A stretch of 64,000 nucleotides of DNA from Halobacillus sp. Nhm2S1 (GTDB lineage: Bacteria > Bacillota > Bacilli > Bacillales > Halobacillaceae): contig NZ_JAIEZV010000001.1 in assembly GCF_019599545.1 (NCBI RefSeq), forward strand, positions 186,001 through 250,000, given 5' to 3'. Both the position numbers and the translations under genes were made by a program. The notes beneath the pieces were generated by a model. That model saw only the letters and a list, made by a program, of their open reading frames with translations, made no database searches and had not been told where the DNA came from. Shown in pieces: positions 7,983 through 16,164 of this stretch (its first letter is position 1; every line of letters begins with the position of its first letter).

Positions 7983-8597
7983 ATGCATCAACATTCTATG
8001 CAGGACTCTTGCGGCTGTGGACCTATGTCCCCAATGTCGTCTCCAGCCGGAAACCGTAGACCGATCGTTTGTCCTGTCCAAAATTGTGTAGTGGATAACT
8101 ACTTCTGTGAAAACCAAGATTACATTCATCCTACGCACATTCTCGTGCGAAACAATCACACGTTGAATAACAACCATTATTTCCCATACATGGTTTCTGA
8201 GCAAAATAACTTCCGAACTCAAGATTTCGCTTTTCCTCAAGGATCTTCACCAGATTATAACTGGATGGATTATATGAATCCTCAAGATATGGGGCAAATG
8301 CCTATGGACCAGGGGCAAGGACAAATGCCAATGATGAACGATGAGGATATGGAAGAGATGGAAGGTATGATGGGCCAGGGTGGCCAAATGCCAATGATGG
8401 GTAACGGTCAGATGCCAATGATGGGCCAAGGCGGCCAGATGCCAATGATGGGTCAAGGACAAATGCCAATGATGGGTCAGGGCGGCCAGATGCCGATGAT
8501 GGGTAACGGTCAGATGCCAATGATGGGCCAAGGCGGCCAGATGCCGATGATGGGTCAAGGACAAATGCCAATGATGGGCTCAGGTTCTAATAGCTGA
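7983..8597 (+). CDS. cotD: CotD-family inner spore coat protein with Met/Gly/Gln-rich repeat tail
   Basis: A 204-residue spore coat protein. The N-terminal ~85 residues resemble CotD: many His/Cys/Pro/Asn, with RPIVCPVQNCVVDNYFC, HPTHILVRNNHT and NNHYFPY matching the family's HPxHxxxVxxH pattern. From about residue 100 to the end the protein is a low-complexity array of GQMPMM and GQGGQMPMMGNG units, absent from the 75-residue B. subtilis CotD. AAGGAG at 7967-7972 precedes the ATG by ten bases. It lies upstream of ypsA, as in B. subtilis, and has its own terminator. The methionine-rich tail could serve as an oxidant sink or a cross-linking substrate; that is conjecture. Confidence 0.85.
   Translation: MHQHSMQDSCGCGPMSPMSSPAGNRRPIVCPVQNCVVDNYFCENQDYIHPTHILVRNNHTLNNNHYFPYMVSEQNNFRTQDFAFPQGSSPDYNWMDYMNPQDMGQMPMDQGQGQMPMMNDEDMEEMEGMMGQGGQMPMMGNGQMPMMGQGGQMPMMGQGQMPMMGQGGQMPMMGNGQMPMMGQGGQMPMMGQGQMPMMGSGSNS
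8370..8580 (+). repeat. In-frame tandem repeat encoding QMPMMG units
   Basis: Alternating 18-21 base units (variants of ggccagatgccaatgatggg and ggtcaaggacaaatgccaatg) are repeated about nine times, with larger ~93-base blocks repeated almost identically. It lies wholly within the cotD reading frame, so copy number can vary without frameshift. Confidence 0.9.
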
Positions 8598-8602
8598 GAT
8601 AG

Positions 8603-8638
8603 ATAAGCCACTACCCTGTGGCTTATTTTCTTTTTTTT
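8603..8638 (+). terminator. Terminator of cotD
   Basis: ATAAGCCAC, six bases, GTGGCTTAT: a perfect nine-pair stem followed by TTTCTTTTTTTT. Confidence 0.9.
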
Positions 8639-8680
8639 AGGAAACATATTAAAATGAATGAAGAAAAAGGAGGTAGAACA

Positions 8681-9244
8681 TTGAAAACCATTGTTGTTAC
8701 AGGTTATAAACCGATGGAAATGGGCATTTTCAAACACAATGATCCAAAAATAGATTACGTAAAAGAGACCATAAAAAGAAGATTACGTTCTTACATAGAA
8801 GAAGGTTTGCAATGGGTGCTCATTTCTGGACAAATGGGCGTTGAGTTATGGACAGCTGAAGTCGTTCTCGATTTAAAAGAAGAGTTCGATGTGAAATTAG
8901 GTGTTCTTCCTCCGTTTGAAAACCAGGAAGAGCGCTGGCCTGAAGATCTTAAACTTGTTTATGAGGAAATAACAATGACAGCTGATTTTTACAAGCCGAT
9001 CTATAATAAAGGATACGAGGGTCCTTATCAATTCAAAGCAAAAGACCAATTTCTCATCGACCATTCGGAAGGGTGCCTCGTTCTGTTTGATGAAGATACA
9101 GAAGGTAGCCCGCAATACTTCCTGAGATTAGCAAAAAAGGTTCAAGATCAAGGGCGTTATGAGATCGTTTATATTACCCCTTTGGACCTTGAAGAGACGG
9201 TAGAAGAGCTTCGTATGGCTGATCCGGATTTCTGGAGTCAGTAA
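8681..9244 (+). CDS. ypsA: YpsA (DUF1273, SLOG-superfamily Rossmann protein)
   Basis: A 187-residue cytosolic protein whose TVVTGYKPMEMGIF-like opening, YIEEGLQWVLISGQMGVELW and DEDTEGSPQYFLRLAKK segments match B. subtilis YpsA. The family belongs to the SLOG nucleotide-binding fold and has been linked to cell division and filamentation; its ligand is not established. The start is a TTG at 8681 with AAGGAGG seven bases upstream, giving MKTIVVTGYKP. Upstream in-frame ATG codons lack a site and would add a stretch that overlaps the cotD terminator. Next to gpsB, as in B. subtilis, supporting a division-related role. Confidence 0.9.
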   Translation: MKTIVVTGYKPMEMGIFKHNDPKIDYVKETIKRRLRSYIEEGLQWVLISGQMGVELWTAEVVLDLKEEFDVKLGVLPPFENQEERWPEDLKLVYEEITMTADFYKPIYNKGYEGPYQFKAKDQFLIDHSEGCLVLFDEDTEGSPQYFLRLAKKVQDQGRYEIVYITPLDLEETVEELRMADPDFWSQ

Positions 9245-9321
9245 ATGTTCTAGATTTGAAATTGACATTTTCGTGACCTTTTGAAAAAATGGATGTAATG
9301 TGTGAAACAGAGGTGAGAAAA

Positions 9322-9630
9322 ATGAACTTAGAAGAGTATCATTTAAGCGGAAAGGATATACTTGAGAAAGACTTTAAAACGTCTATGAGAGGGTATAACC
9401 AGGAAGAAGTAGATGAGTATCTGGACTTGATCATTCAGGATTATGACCGTTTTCAGCAGGAAATTGAACGTCTGCAGCAGGAAAATGACCGGTTGAAGAA
9501 AATGTCATCACGGGAATCTGCACAAAGACAAAGGCAACCATCTACGAATAATCATCAAGTGAATTATGACATCTTAAAGCGTGTTTCAAATTTAGAGAAA
9601 GCTGTTTTTGGGAATAAATACGCTGACTAG
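9322..9630 (+). CDS. gpsB: Cell division/elongation coordinator GpsB
   Basis: A 102-residue DivIVA-like adaptor that shuttles PBP1A (PonA, also in this window) between septum and side wall. The N-terminal membrane-binding domain contains [20 protein letters not shown] followed by [11 protein letters not shown], then a coiled coil ([17 protein letters not shown]). After a flexible linker comes the C-terminal trimerisation helix [16 protein letters not shown]. All segments align with B. subtilis GpsB. The ATG at 9322 is preceded by AGAGGTGAG; upstream in-frame ATGs lack a site and would add residues not found in the family. rnpB follows, as in B. subtilis. Confidence 0.95.
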   Translation: MNLEEYHLSGKDILEKDFKTSMRGYNQEEVDEYLDLIIQDYDRFQQEIERLQQENDRLKKMSSRESAQRQRQPSTNNHQVNYDILKRVSNLEKAVFGNKYAD

Positions 9631-9646
9631 TATTTAATTTTTTCCA

Positions 9647-9675
9647 ATGACAAGCGAGTAAGTGTCTGTTATAAT
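9647..9675 (+). promoter_or_regulatory. Promoter of rnpB
   Basis: ATGACA at 9647-9652, 17 bases, TATAAT at 9670-9675. The RNA 5' end is expected a few tens of bases downstream. Confidence 0.7.
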
Positions 9676-9718
9676 GGTTTAGCACGTCTTAAGAGACGCA
9701 ATGACAAATGATAATGCT

Positions 9719-10112
9719 CATTTGAATACTCGGGTAATCGCTGTATAGGTTTCTATGCAGAGGAAAGTCCATGCTCGCACAAGCTGCGATGCTTGTAGTG
9801 TTCGTGCTTGACGAAACCATAAGTCAAGGGAGTTCTTTAGAACTTACGGCAGGGAAAATTCCTAAGTCTATGATAGGGAATGACTACCTTGAAAGTGCCA
9901 CAGTGACGGAGCCGGAGTAGAAATATTTCGGGTGGAACGAGGTAAACCCCACGAGCGAGCAACCCAAATATAGGTAGGGGCACTTTTCAATGGGAAATGA
10001 ACCAGAGAAGAGGCCGTTTGACGGCAGATAGATGATTGCCACCGGAGTACGAGGTTGACCACCGTTTGCAGTACAATGGCACAGAACATGGCTTACAGAG
10101 TATTCAAAGGTC
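9719..10112 (+). ncRNA. rnpB: RNase P RNA, Bacillus type (class B)
   Basis: Catalytic RNA that matures tRNA 5' ends together with RnpA. Conserved blocks line up with B. subtilis rnpB: CGGGTAATCGCTG, GAGGAAAGTCCATGCTCGCA, TAGTGTTCGTGC, CTTGAAAGTGCCACAGTGAC, GGTAAACCCC, AGATAGATGATTGCC, AGTACGAGGTTGA and the GTTTGCAGTAC-to-CATGGCTTACAGA end. The terminal P1 helix is visible as TTTGAATACTC (9721-9731) pairing with GAGTATTCAAA near 10099-10108. Boundaries are set from that helix and are approximate. It sits between gpsB and ypsC, as in B. subtilis. Confidence 0.97.
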
Positions 10113-10130
10113 GCTAATGATACAGATGAC

Positions 10131-10175
10131 ACCCTTCTGGAAAGCCTTATGCTTTTTAGAAGGGTTTTTTCTTTT
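10131..10175 (+). terminator. Terminator after rnpB
   Basis: ACCCTTCT, a 19-base loop region that can itself pair partly, then AGAAGGGT followed by TTTTTCTTTTT. Confidence 0.8.
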
Positions 10176-10238
10176 TATTGCCCCCGTAAGAAGGAAATCG
10201 TTTTAATTTGTCCATGCTACATATGAAGGAGGTTCATC

Positions 10239-11408
10239 ATGTCGAAAAAAGTGACGTTGATTGCAACGGCAGCTATGGGACTTGAAGCCATAGTAGGGAA
10301 AGAAGTCAAAGCATTAGGGTATGAAGATATACAGATTGAAAATGGAAGAGTCGTATTTGAAGCAGACGTGTCAGCGATACCGCGCGCCAATCTCTGGCTT
10401 CGAACGGCTGATCGTGTCAAATTGCTGGTTGGAAAGTTCAAGGCCACATCATTCGATGAACTTTTTGAAAACACGAAAGCATTGCCATGGGAAACTTTTA
10501 TAGAAGAAGATGGAGAGTTTCCAGTAGTTGGTAAATCCGTGAAATCCAAGCTGTATAGTGTTCCTGATTGTCAATCCATTGTTAAAAAAGCCATCGTAGA
10601 ACGATTAAAAGTCAAACATGGCATAGATTCGTGGTTGAAAGAAACGGGATCCTTTTACAGAGTGGAAGTAGCGATTCATAAGGATGAAGCGTTACTGACG
10701 ATCGATACATCAGGAACTGGATTGCATAAACGAGGATACCGCGTGGGCCAAGGCGAAGCACCATTGAAAGAGACCATGGCTGCTGCACTTGTCCAGATTA
10801 CAAATTGGACCCCTGACCAGCCGTTTGTGGATCCGTTTTGTGGATCCGGTACGATCGCTATTGAAGCCGCATTGATTGGTCAGAACATTGCACCTGGTTT
10901 TAACAGAGAATTCGCTTCAGAAGATTGGAGTTTTATTCCACAAAAAGCTTGGGATGATGCCTTCCAGGAAGCGGAAGATTCCGCAAATTATGATCAACCG
11001 CTTCAAATATTCGGTTCGGATATTGATCCTGGTTTAATTGAAATCGCGAAAAAAAATGCGATGGAAGCAGGGCTCGGTGATTTGATCACTTGGAAGCAAA
11101 TGCAGATGAGTGATTTCAAACCGAAGCAGGAAAATGGGTACGTCGTGTCTAATCCTCCTTATGGAGAGCGAATGGGTGAACGTGAAGAAGTGGAACAGAT
11201 GTACCGCAACCTTGGTACGATCATGCGTGATCATCCAACTTGGAGTGTGTACATTCTTACTTCTCATGAAGGGTTTGAGAAACTATACGGAAAACCTGCC
11301 ACAAAAAAACGTAAGCTCTTCAATGGCTTTATCAAAACGGATTATTATCAATATTTCGGAAGGAAGCCAAAATCGAAGCCGGATAATGGCAAAGGATTCG
11401 GCTTTTAA
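10239..11408 (+). CDS. ypsC: THUMP-domain class I rRNA N2-guanine methyltransferase (YpsC/RlmL type)
   Basis: A 389-residue S-adenosylmethionine-dependent RNA methyltransferase, equivalent to the N-terminal half of E. coli RlmL, which makes m2G in 23S rRNA. The N-terminal ferredoxin-like/THUMP region covers about residues 1-160 (TAAMGLEAIVGKEVKALGY at the start). The Rossmann catalytic domain has the SAM-binding DPFCGSGTIAIEAAL near residue 200 and the catalytic SNPPYGERMGE near residue 305. AAGGAGG eight bases before the ATG sets the start. The location after rnpB matches B. subtilis. The exact modified base is inferred from the family. Confidence 0.92.
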   Translation: MSKKVTLIATAAMGLEAIVGKEVKALGYEDIQIENGRVVFEADVSAIPRANLWLRTADRVKLLVGKFKATSFDELFENTKALPWETFIEEDGEFPVVGKSVKSKLYSVPDCQSIVKKAIVERLKVKHGIDSWLKETGSFYRVEVAIHKDEALLTIDTSGTGLHKRGYRVGQGEAPLKETMAAALVQITNWTPDQPFVDPFCGSGTIAIEAALIGQNIAPGFNREFASEDWSFIPQKAWDDAFQEAEDSANYDQPLQIFGSDIDPGLIEIAKKNAMEAGLGDLITWKQMQMSDFKPKQENGYVVSNPPYGERMGEREEVEQMYRNLGTIMRDHPTWSVYILTSHEGFEKLYGKPATKKRKLFNGFIKTDYYQYFGRKPKSKPDNGKGFGF

Positions 11409-11453
11409 TTCGTTTGACATAGTTATCCATTCAGATGAAGGGGAGAGGTAGTT

Positions 11454-12947
11454 TTGAGTAAAACAACCGAACAGAAATTTATGGAGTTATTAAAGGAACA
11501 ATCGGCTTATGGGGAAGCGATTGGACTGATGGCTTGGGACATGCGTACAAAAGCTCCGCGAAAAGGAATGGAAGGTCGTTCTGAAGTCATCGGCGTGATG
11601 TCGCAAAAAGTCCATGAAATTCAAACATCAGAAGAAATGCGTGGATACATCGATGAATTAAAAGGAAAAACTCAAGATCCCATATTGAAAAGAGCCGTGG
11701 AAGAAGCGGAAGAGACGTACGACAAAACGGCTAAAATTCCTGCTGAAGAGTATAGAGCTTACGTGACGCTGCAAACCCAGGCAGAATCCATGTGGGGGGA
11801 AGCGAAAAGTAACAATGACTTCGAAAGTTTCCGACCATATTTAGAGAAGCTGGTTGAATACAACCGTAAATTTGCGGATTACTGGGGTTATGAAAACCAC
11901 CGCTATGATGCATTGTTGAATAATTACGAGCCGGGTGTAACTGTGGAAGTACTGGATAAAGTGTTTCCGAAAGTGAGGGAAGCTTTAACGGATCTTCTTA
12001 AACAAATCCAAGAAGCTCCTAATCAACCGGACCCGTCAGTCCTGCAGGGCCATTTCCCTAAAGATCGCCAGGCCGAGTTCAGTGAAGTGATCTTGGAGCG
12101 GATGGGTTATGATTTTGAGGCCGGACGATTAGATGAGACCGTTCATCCTTTTGCAATTGGACTGAATACCAATGATGTCCGAGTGACCACAAAATACGAC
12201 GAAAAAGATTTCCGGACAGCTGTTTTTGGGACAATTCACGAAGGTGGACATGCCCTATATGAGCAAAATATAGATCCAAAGCTTGCTTTCACACCGCTTG
12301 CTGATGGTACAAGCATGGGCATTCATGAATCACAATCACTTTTTTGGGAAAATTTCATAGCTCGCAGTGAAGGTTTTTGGCGAAATCATTATGAATTGTT
12401 TAAATCCTATGCACCTGAGCACTTTCAAGATCTGCCTTTGGAAAAGTTTTATCCGGCTGTCAATGAAGTGAAACCATCACTGATTCGAATTGAAGCGGAC
12501 GAGTTGACGTACTGTTTGCATATTATGGTTCGTTATGAGTTGGAAAAAGCGTTGATTGCAGGTGAGATTGAAGTGAAGGATCTTCCTGATTTGTGGAATC
12601 AAAAGATGAACGATTATCTAGGAATCACTCCTGACAATGATTCTGAAGGAGTACTTCAAGACATTCACTGGTCCGGCGGGGACTTCGGCTATTTCCCTTC
12701 TTATGCCTTAGGATACATGTATGCGGCCCAGCTGAACTCAAAAATGAGGGAAGAGATCGATGTAGATCATTATATTGAAAAAGGCGATTTCTACAAGGTC
12801 AAGGAATGGCTGACGGAAAACGTCCATCAGTATGGAAAAATGAAAAAACCGCTGCAAATCTTAAATGACATTACTGGTGAAGGACTCAATCCTGATTTTC
12901 TCATTGATTATCTGACAAATAAATACAAAAAAATCTATCATTTTTAG
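11454..12947 (+). CDS. ypwA: M32-family metallocarboxypeptidase (YpwA)
   Basis: A 497-residue cytosolic zinc carboxypeptidase of the thermostable carboxypeptidase 1 (Taq) family, which removes C-terminal residues from peptides with broad preference. The zinc site is HEGGH in FGTIHEGGHALYEQN near residue 262, with the third ligand glutamate in the following GIHESQSLFWEN motif. IRIEADELTYCLHIMVRYELE and ALGYMYAAQL are further M32 signatures. The TTG at 11454 follows GGGGAGAGG; it has the family's normal length from this start. It is 45 bp after ypsC, probably co-transcribed, as the genes are neighbours in B. subtilis too. Confidence 0.93.
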   Translation: MSKTTEQKFMELLKEQSAYGEAIGLMAWDMRTKAPRKGMEGRSEVIGVMSQKVHEIQTSEEMRGYIDELKGKTQDPILKRAVEEAEETYDKTAKIPAEEYRAYVTLQTQAESMWGEAKSNNDFESFRPYLEKLVEYNRKFADYWGYENHRYDALLNNYEPGVTVEVLDKVFPKVREALTDLLKQIQEAPNQPDPSVLQGHFPKDRQAEFSEVILERMGYDFEAGRLDETVHPFAIGLNTNDVRVTTKYDEKDFRTAVFGTIHEGGHALYEQNIDPKLAFTPLADGTSMGIHESQSLFWENFIARSEGFWRNHYELFKSYAPEHFQDLPLEKFYPAVNEVKPSLIRIEADELTYCLHIMVRYELEKALIAGEIEVKDLPDLWNQKMNDYLGITPDNDSEGVLQDIHWSGGDFGYFPSYALGYMYAAQLNSKMREEIDVDHYIEKGDFYKVKEWLTENVHQYGKMKKPLQILNDITGEGLNPDFLIDYLTNKYKKIYHF

Positions 12948-12956
12948 TATAAAAAG

Positions 12957-12979
12957 AGCCCGGCTGAATAAGCCGGGCT
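12957..12979. terminator. Bidirectional terminator between ypwA and the lipoprotein gene
   Basis: AGCCCGGCT, GAATA, AGCCGGGCT: a perfect nine-pair stem. The plus strand is followed by TTGTGTCTTTT and the minus strand by CTTTTTAT, so it can serve both convergent genes. Confidence 0.85.
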
Positions 12980-12988
12980 TTGTGTCTT

Positions 12989-13543
12989 TTAAGACATTTC
13001 TTCCATCAGATTCGGTGTAGCTGGGAAACCAGCTTCTTTAAGGATTTCGTTGAACTGATCGTTGAATTCTGTGAATTTCTCTTCAGCTGCTGTAAAGTCA
13101 GCATTTTCCATGTTTTCATTCAATGCTTTCTCTACACCTTCATAATAGGCTTGAAGAGAAGGCAGTGTTTCTTCTAGTTTCGTCATGACATCTTCAGGTA
13201 GATCGGCTTCAATTGTATAGTCATCGACCATGGTAGATGCTTCGCTTGCTGCTGTCTTCGCTTCTTCTGCTGCCGTTTGGATGGCTTCTGCATCAGGTTC
13301 TTCTGCTGAGACGGCTGATTGGTAAGCAGAAATTTTCTGTTGATACGGTTTGAAAGTGTTCGTCAAAGCCATTTGTGCACTGAGCAATTCTTTCTTCACC
13401 TTTTGTTCATCGTTTTCTTGATTTTCTGTCGTGTCTTCTGTCTGATTTTCCGTGTCTGCGTCTGTGCCTTCTTCCGTGTCACCATTACATCCAGCTAAAA
13501 CGAGTGCTCCGGTAAGACCTAAAGCTAACAACCATTTCTTCAT
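12989..13543 (-). CDS. Acidic helical lipoprotein, unknown function
   Basis: A 184-residue secreted lipoprotein. The signal peptide MKKWLLALGLTGALVLAGC ends in a clear LAGC lipobox, with predicted lipidation at Cys19. An acidic, Thr/Glu/Asp-rich linker follows (about residues 20-50), and the rest is predicted helical and Ala/Glu-rich. There are no catalytic motifs that I recognise. The composition resembles YkyA-type or other cell-wall-associated helical lipoproteins, but I do not assign it. The ATG at 13543 follows AAAGGGGG; the longer in-frame start would place a charged stretch before the signal peptide. Convergent with ypwA. Confidence 0.85.
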   Translation of the reverse strand: MKKWLLALGLTGALVLAGCNGDTEEGTDADTENQTEDTTENQENDEQKVKKELLSAQMALTNTFKPYQQKISAYQSAVSAEEPDAEAIQTAAEEAKTAASEASTMVDDYTIEADLPEDVMTKLEETLPSLQAYYEGVEKALNENMENADFTAAEEKFTEFNDQFNEILKEAGFPATPNLMEEMS

Positions 13544-13665
13544 ACAGACAACCCCCTTTAATCTATTCACGATTCTCATTCTATGCCAGGCTTTCCGGTA
13601 TGTAAAGAAATTGCAAAAATGTTATACTATACTGAAAATTCAACACTATCGATGGGGGCTAAGCC

Positions 13666-14433
13666 ATGTACTTACCAGACTTTAGATTAGAAAGAAAACT
13701 TGCTGTGATTACGGGAGGAACGAAAGGAATTGGAAAAGCCATCACTCTTGCTTTTGCAGAATCTGGTGCGGATGTGATTGTAATTGCCAGAAACTTGAAA
13801 GACCTGGAACAGACGAAAAAAGAGGTGGAAGAGCTTGGGCAACAAGCATCGATAATATGTCACGACATTAATGATTATAAGGAGATTATTAAGGAAGTTG
13901 AACGCGTTCGTGAAGGGCGGAAGCTTGATATATGGGTTAATAATGCGGGAATGAATATTAGAAGTGAAGCAGAAAGTGTGACAGAGGAAGAATGGGACCA
14001 AATCATATCGACGAATATGCGAAGTGCTTTCTTCCTTTCTCAATATGCAGGTCAAGTGATGAAATCCTCGAAGAAGGGGAAGATCATCAACATTTCTTCC
14101 GTCGGAGGCCACACCGCTTTACGGACAGGCGTCGTCTATGCGATGACTAAAAGCGCGCTTATTCAAATGACAAAAAATCTGGCCCTTGAATGGGGAAAGT
14201 ACAATATCAATGTCAATGCGATTGGCCCTTGGTATTTTCCGACTTCACTTACGGAAAGACTCCTTCAAGATGAGTCCTATGTCCAAGAGATTCTTGAACG
14301 AACACCGCTGAACAGGATAGGAAAATTAGAAGAATTAAGCGGGGCCGCTGTGTTCTTAGCTTCTGAGGCCGGAAATTACATGACAGGCCAGACATTGTTT
14401 GTTGATGGAGGTATGACTATATACGGCTTTTAG
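13666..14433 (+). CDS. Short-chain dehydrogenase/reductase
   Basis: A 255-residue NAD(P)-dependent SDR. The cofactor motif TGGTKGIGKA is at about residue 16, NNAG at about residue 90, the catalytic Ser in NISSVGG (about residue 142), and the YxxxK pair in YAMTK. The C-terminal GQTLFVDGGMTIYGF is typical of classical SDRs such as gluconate 5-dehydrogenase and related polyol or keto-acid reductases. The substrate cannot be read from the sequence. GGGGG lies before the ATG. It is single between two terminators and divergent from the lipoprotein gene, which lies just upstream. Confidence 0.88.
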   Translation: MYLPDFRLERKLAVITGGTKGIGKAITLAFAESGADVIVIARNLKDLEQTKKEVEELGQQASIICHDINDYKEIIKEVERVREGRKLDIWVNNAGMNIRSEAESVTEEEWDQIISTNMRSAFFLSQYAGQVMKSSKKGKIINISSVGGHTALRTGVVYAMTKSALIQMTKNLALEWGKYNINVNAIGPWYFPTSLTERLLQDESYVQEILERTPLNRIGKLEELSGAAVFLASEAGNYMTGQTLFVDGGMTIYGF

Positions 14434-14475
14434 TCGAACTTGCCAATCATATGAGTTGAATTTCCCGCAGGATGA

Positions 14476-14515
14476 CATAGCAAAAGCGCCATAAGATTAT
14501 GGCGCTTTTGCTATG
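14476..14515. terminator. Bidirectional terminator, perfect 18-bp inverted repeat
   Basis: CATAGCAAAAGCGCCATA, loop AGAT, then the exact reverse complement. The internal GCGCCATAA/TTATGGCGC stem followed by TTTTGCT on either strand can terminate both the SDR and the convergent cheX-like gene, whose stop codon lies inside the right arm. Confidence 0.85.
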
Positions 14516-14966
14516 TTCTTTCAATCAATAAAATCAGGGAGAGCTGATGCTCCTTTTCAATACTTAAAGGGACATGGAACCCTTCCCGGGACTTTTCCAG
14601 CTTTTTGTTCCCTCCAACGAGTGTCGGGGTCGTGATATCGATCGTCACTTCATGTTCTAAGAGATGGGTAGCGAGATTTCCTGCAATCATATTACCGAGT
14701 TCAGCAGTAAAAGAGGAAAGCATTTCACCTTCCATTGGCAATCCGTACATCCTTTCTCCTATTAAACTGAAGCTCGCTTCACTTCCCTCGATCAAAAGCT
14801 GACAGGCAAGGTCACCAGTCATTCCGATCAACACGCCGAGATCCCCATTCATATAGGTTTGATCTAGAAGGGATGGCTCTTCGTTTTTTATTTCTAGAGG
14901 AATCATGCGGTGTACTGTATGTACACTCCCATTTAGAACAGCGGTAATGGATGGATTGAAAGACAT
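14511..14966 (-). CDS. CheX-like chemotaxis phosphatase domain protein
   Basis: A 151-residue cytosolic protein of the CheC/CheX/FliY phosphatase superfamily. The active-site helix motif E-x2-N is present in SSFTAELGNMIAGN (about residues 86-99), where Glu and Asn would dephosphorylate CheY-P. The sheet-forming DLACQLLIEGSEASFSLIGERMYG part precedes it, and a C-terminal FHVPLSIEKEHQLSLILL strand pair ends the fold. GGAGGG six bases before the ATG fixes the start. It is isolated from any chemotaxis genes in this window, so it might act on a CheY-like protein encoded elsewhere. B. subtilis uses CheC and FliY rather than CheX. Confidence 0.8.
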   Translation of the reverse strand: MSFNPSITAVLNGSVHTVHRMIPLEIKNEEPSLLDQTYMNGDLGVLIGMTGDLACQLLIEGSEASFSLIGERMYGLPMEGEMLSSFTAELGNMIAGNLATHLLEHEVTIDITTPTLVGGNKKLEKSREGFHVPLSIEKEHQLSLILLIERT

Positions 14967-15080
14967 GCGGCTCCCTCCAGAATAGCTTCATTTGACATAG
15001 GTCTATCATACCACAAAAAACTCCATTTACAGACATAATTTCCGCTAATTTGCACATAGTAAAAAAAAAGGAGGATGAAA

Positions 15081-16163
15081 ATGCCATACATATTATCTTC
15101 GGGCGTTCAATGTGCTGACTATTCCTGCGATCAATCAGATGTTCAAGAACTGGTTTATGAATTGTTTCCTTTGAAAGATCACGAGAAAAAGAGGTTGATG
15201 CCGATCTTTGAACACGCCAATATTGAAAAAAGGCAGTTCGCGGCTCCCTTAGAGTGGTTTAAAGAAAATCATGGATTAGAAGAGAGGAACCATTTATATC
15301 ATACAAAAGCATTAGCCTACAGTTTACAAGCGATCGCTTCTTGTTTATCCAATTTATCTGGAGATGATGAATTTTCAACAGAGGACATTGATCATCTCAT
15401 TTTTGTGTCTTCTACAGGTATTTCCACCCCGACCCTCGATGCTTATATTATGAATGAACTTGGTTTTAGGGAGGATACGAAACGGACGCCATTGTTTGGG
15501 TTAGGATGTGCTGGAGGAACGAGCGGTGTCGCTAAAGCTTATGAATGGCTTCTCGGTCATCCGGATCAGAATGTCCTTGTCATTTGTGCAGAACTATGCA
15601 GCTTGACCTTTCAGGCGGAGGATGCAAGAGTGAGCAATTTTGTAGGTACCGCGTTATTTGGTGATGGAGCTTCAGCTGTCTTAGTGGCGGGGGATCATTC
15701 TTCCCTTTTAAAGAAAATCAAACACCCGCTTCCGAAAATCCTTAATTCCCATTCCAAAACAAAAGCTCACAGTACTGATGTCATGGGGTGGAGGGTTGTA
15801 GATACAGGCTTTGAAGTGATTTTCAATAAAAGTATTCCCCGATTAGTCAAGGAATTTTGGAGTGTCCATGCCAAAGAAGTCGTACGAAGCAATGATTGGC
15901 AGATTGAAGAACTGCCTTTCATTGTAGCTCATCCCGGAGGTAGAAAAGTGCTGGAAGCTTACGAGGAAGTATTCAATTTGAAGGAGGGCGCTTTAAGTAT
16001 TCCTAGAAAGGTATTGTCTTCTCATGGGAATATGTCTTCCCCAACTGTGCATTTCGTCCTGCATGAAGTTTTAAAAACGCAACATGAAAAAGGAACGAAA
16101 TCGATTATGACTTCCCTCGGACCTGGGTTTAGTTCAGAAATTGTCAGTTTGGAGTGGGTATAG
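15081..16163 (+). CDS. bpsA: Type III polyketide synthase (chalcone/stilbene synthase family, BpsA/BcsA)
   Basis: A 360-residue homodimeric thiolase-fold enzyme that extends fatty-acyl-CoA starters with malonyl-CoA; B. subtilis BpsA makes long-chain triketide and tetraketide alkylpyrones. The triad is visible: Cys in LGCAGGTSG near residue 150, His in VAHPGGRKVLEAYEE near residue 285, and Asn in SSHGNMSSPT near residue 318. VSSTGISTPTLDAYIMNELGF is the conserved CHS segment. The ATG at 15081 is six bases from AAGGAGG; the in-frame ATG at 15075 abuts the site and is rejected. The stop is followed after one base by ypbQ, so the two are translationally linked as in B. subtilis. Confidence 0.93.
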   Translation: MPYILSSGVQCADYSCDQSDVQELVYELFPLKDHEKKRLMPIFEHANIEKRQFAAPLEWFKENHGLEERNHLYHTKALAYSLQAIASCLSNLSGDDEFSTEDIDHLIFVSSTGISTPTLDAYIMNELGFREDTKRTPLFGLGCAGGTSGVAKAYEWLLGHPDQNVLVICAELCSLTFQAEDARVSNFVGTALFGDGASAVLVAGDHSSLLKKIKHPLPKILNSHSKTKAHSTDVMGWRVVDTGFEVIFNKSIPRLVKEFWSVHAKEVVRSNDWQIEELPFIVAHPGGRKVLEAYEEVFNLKEGALSIPRKVLSSHGNMSSPTVHFVLHEVLKTQHEKGTKSIMTSLGPGFSSEIVSLEWV

Positions 16164-16164
16164 A

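Noticed and set aside
8247-8571. Two long minus-strand frames opposite cotD (89 and 105 codons)
   Set aside because: They are translations of the antisense of the QMPMMG repeat and lack ribosome sites; repeat structure keeps them open artificially.
8370-8580. Short regularly spaced repeats resembling a CRISPR array
   Set aside because: The units are contiguous, codon-phased and encode the cotD tail; no unique spacers or cas genes.
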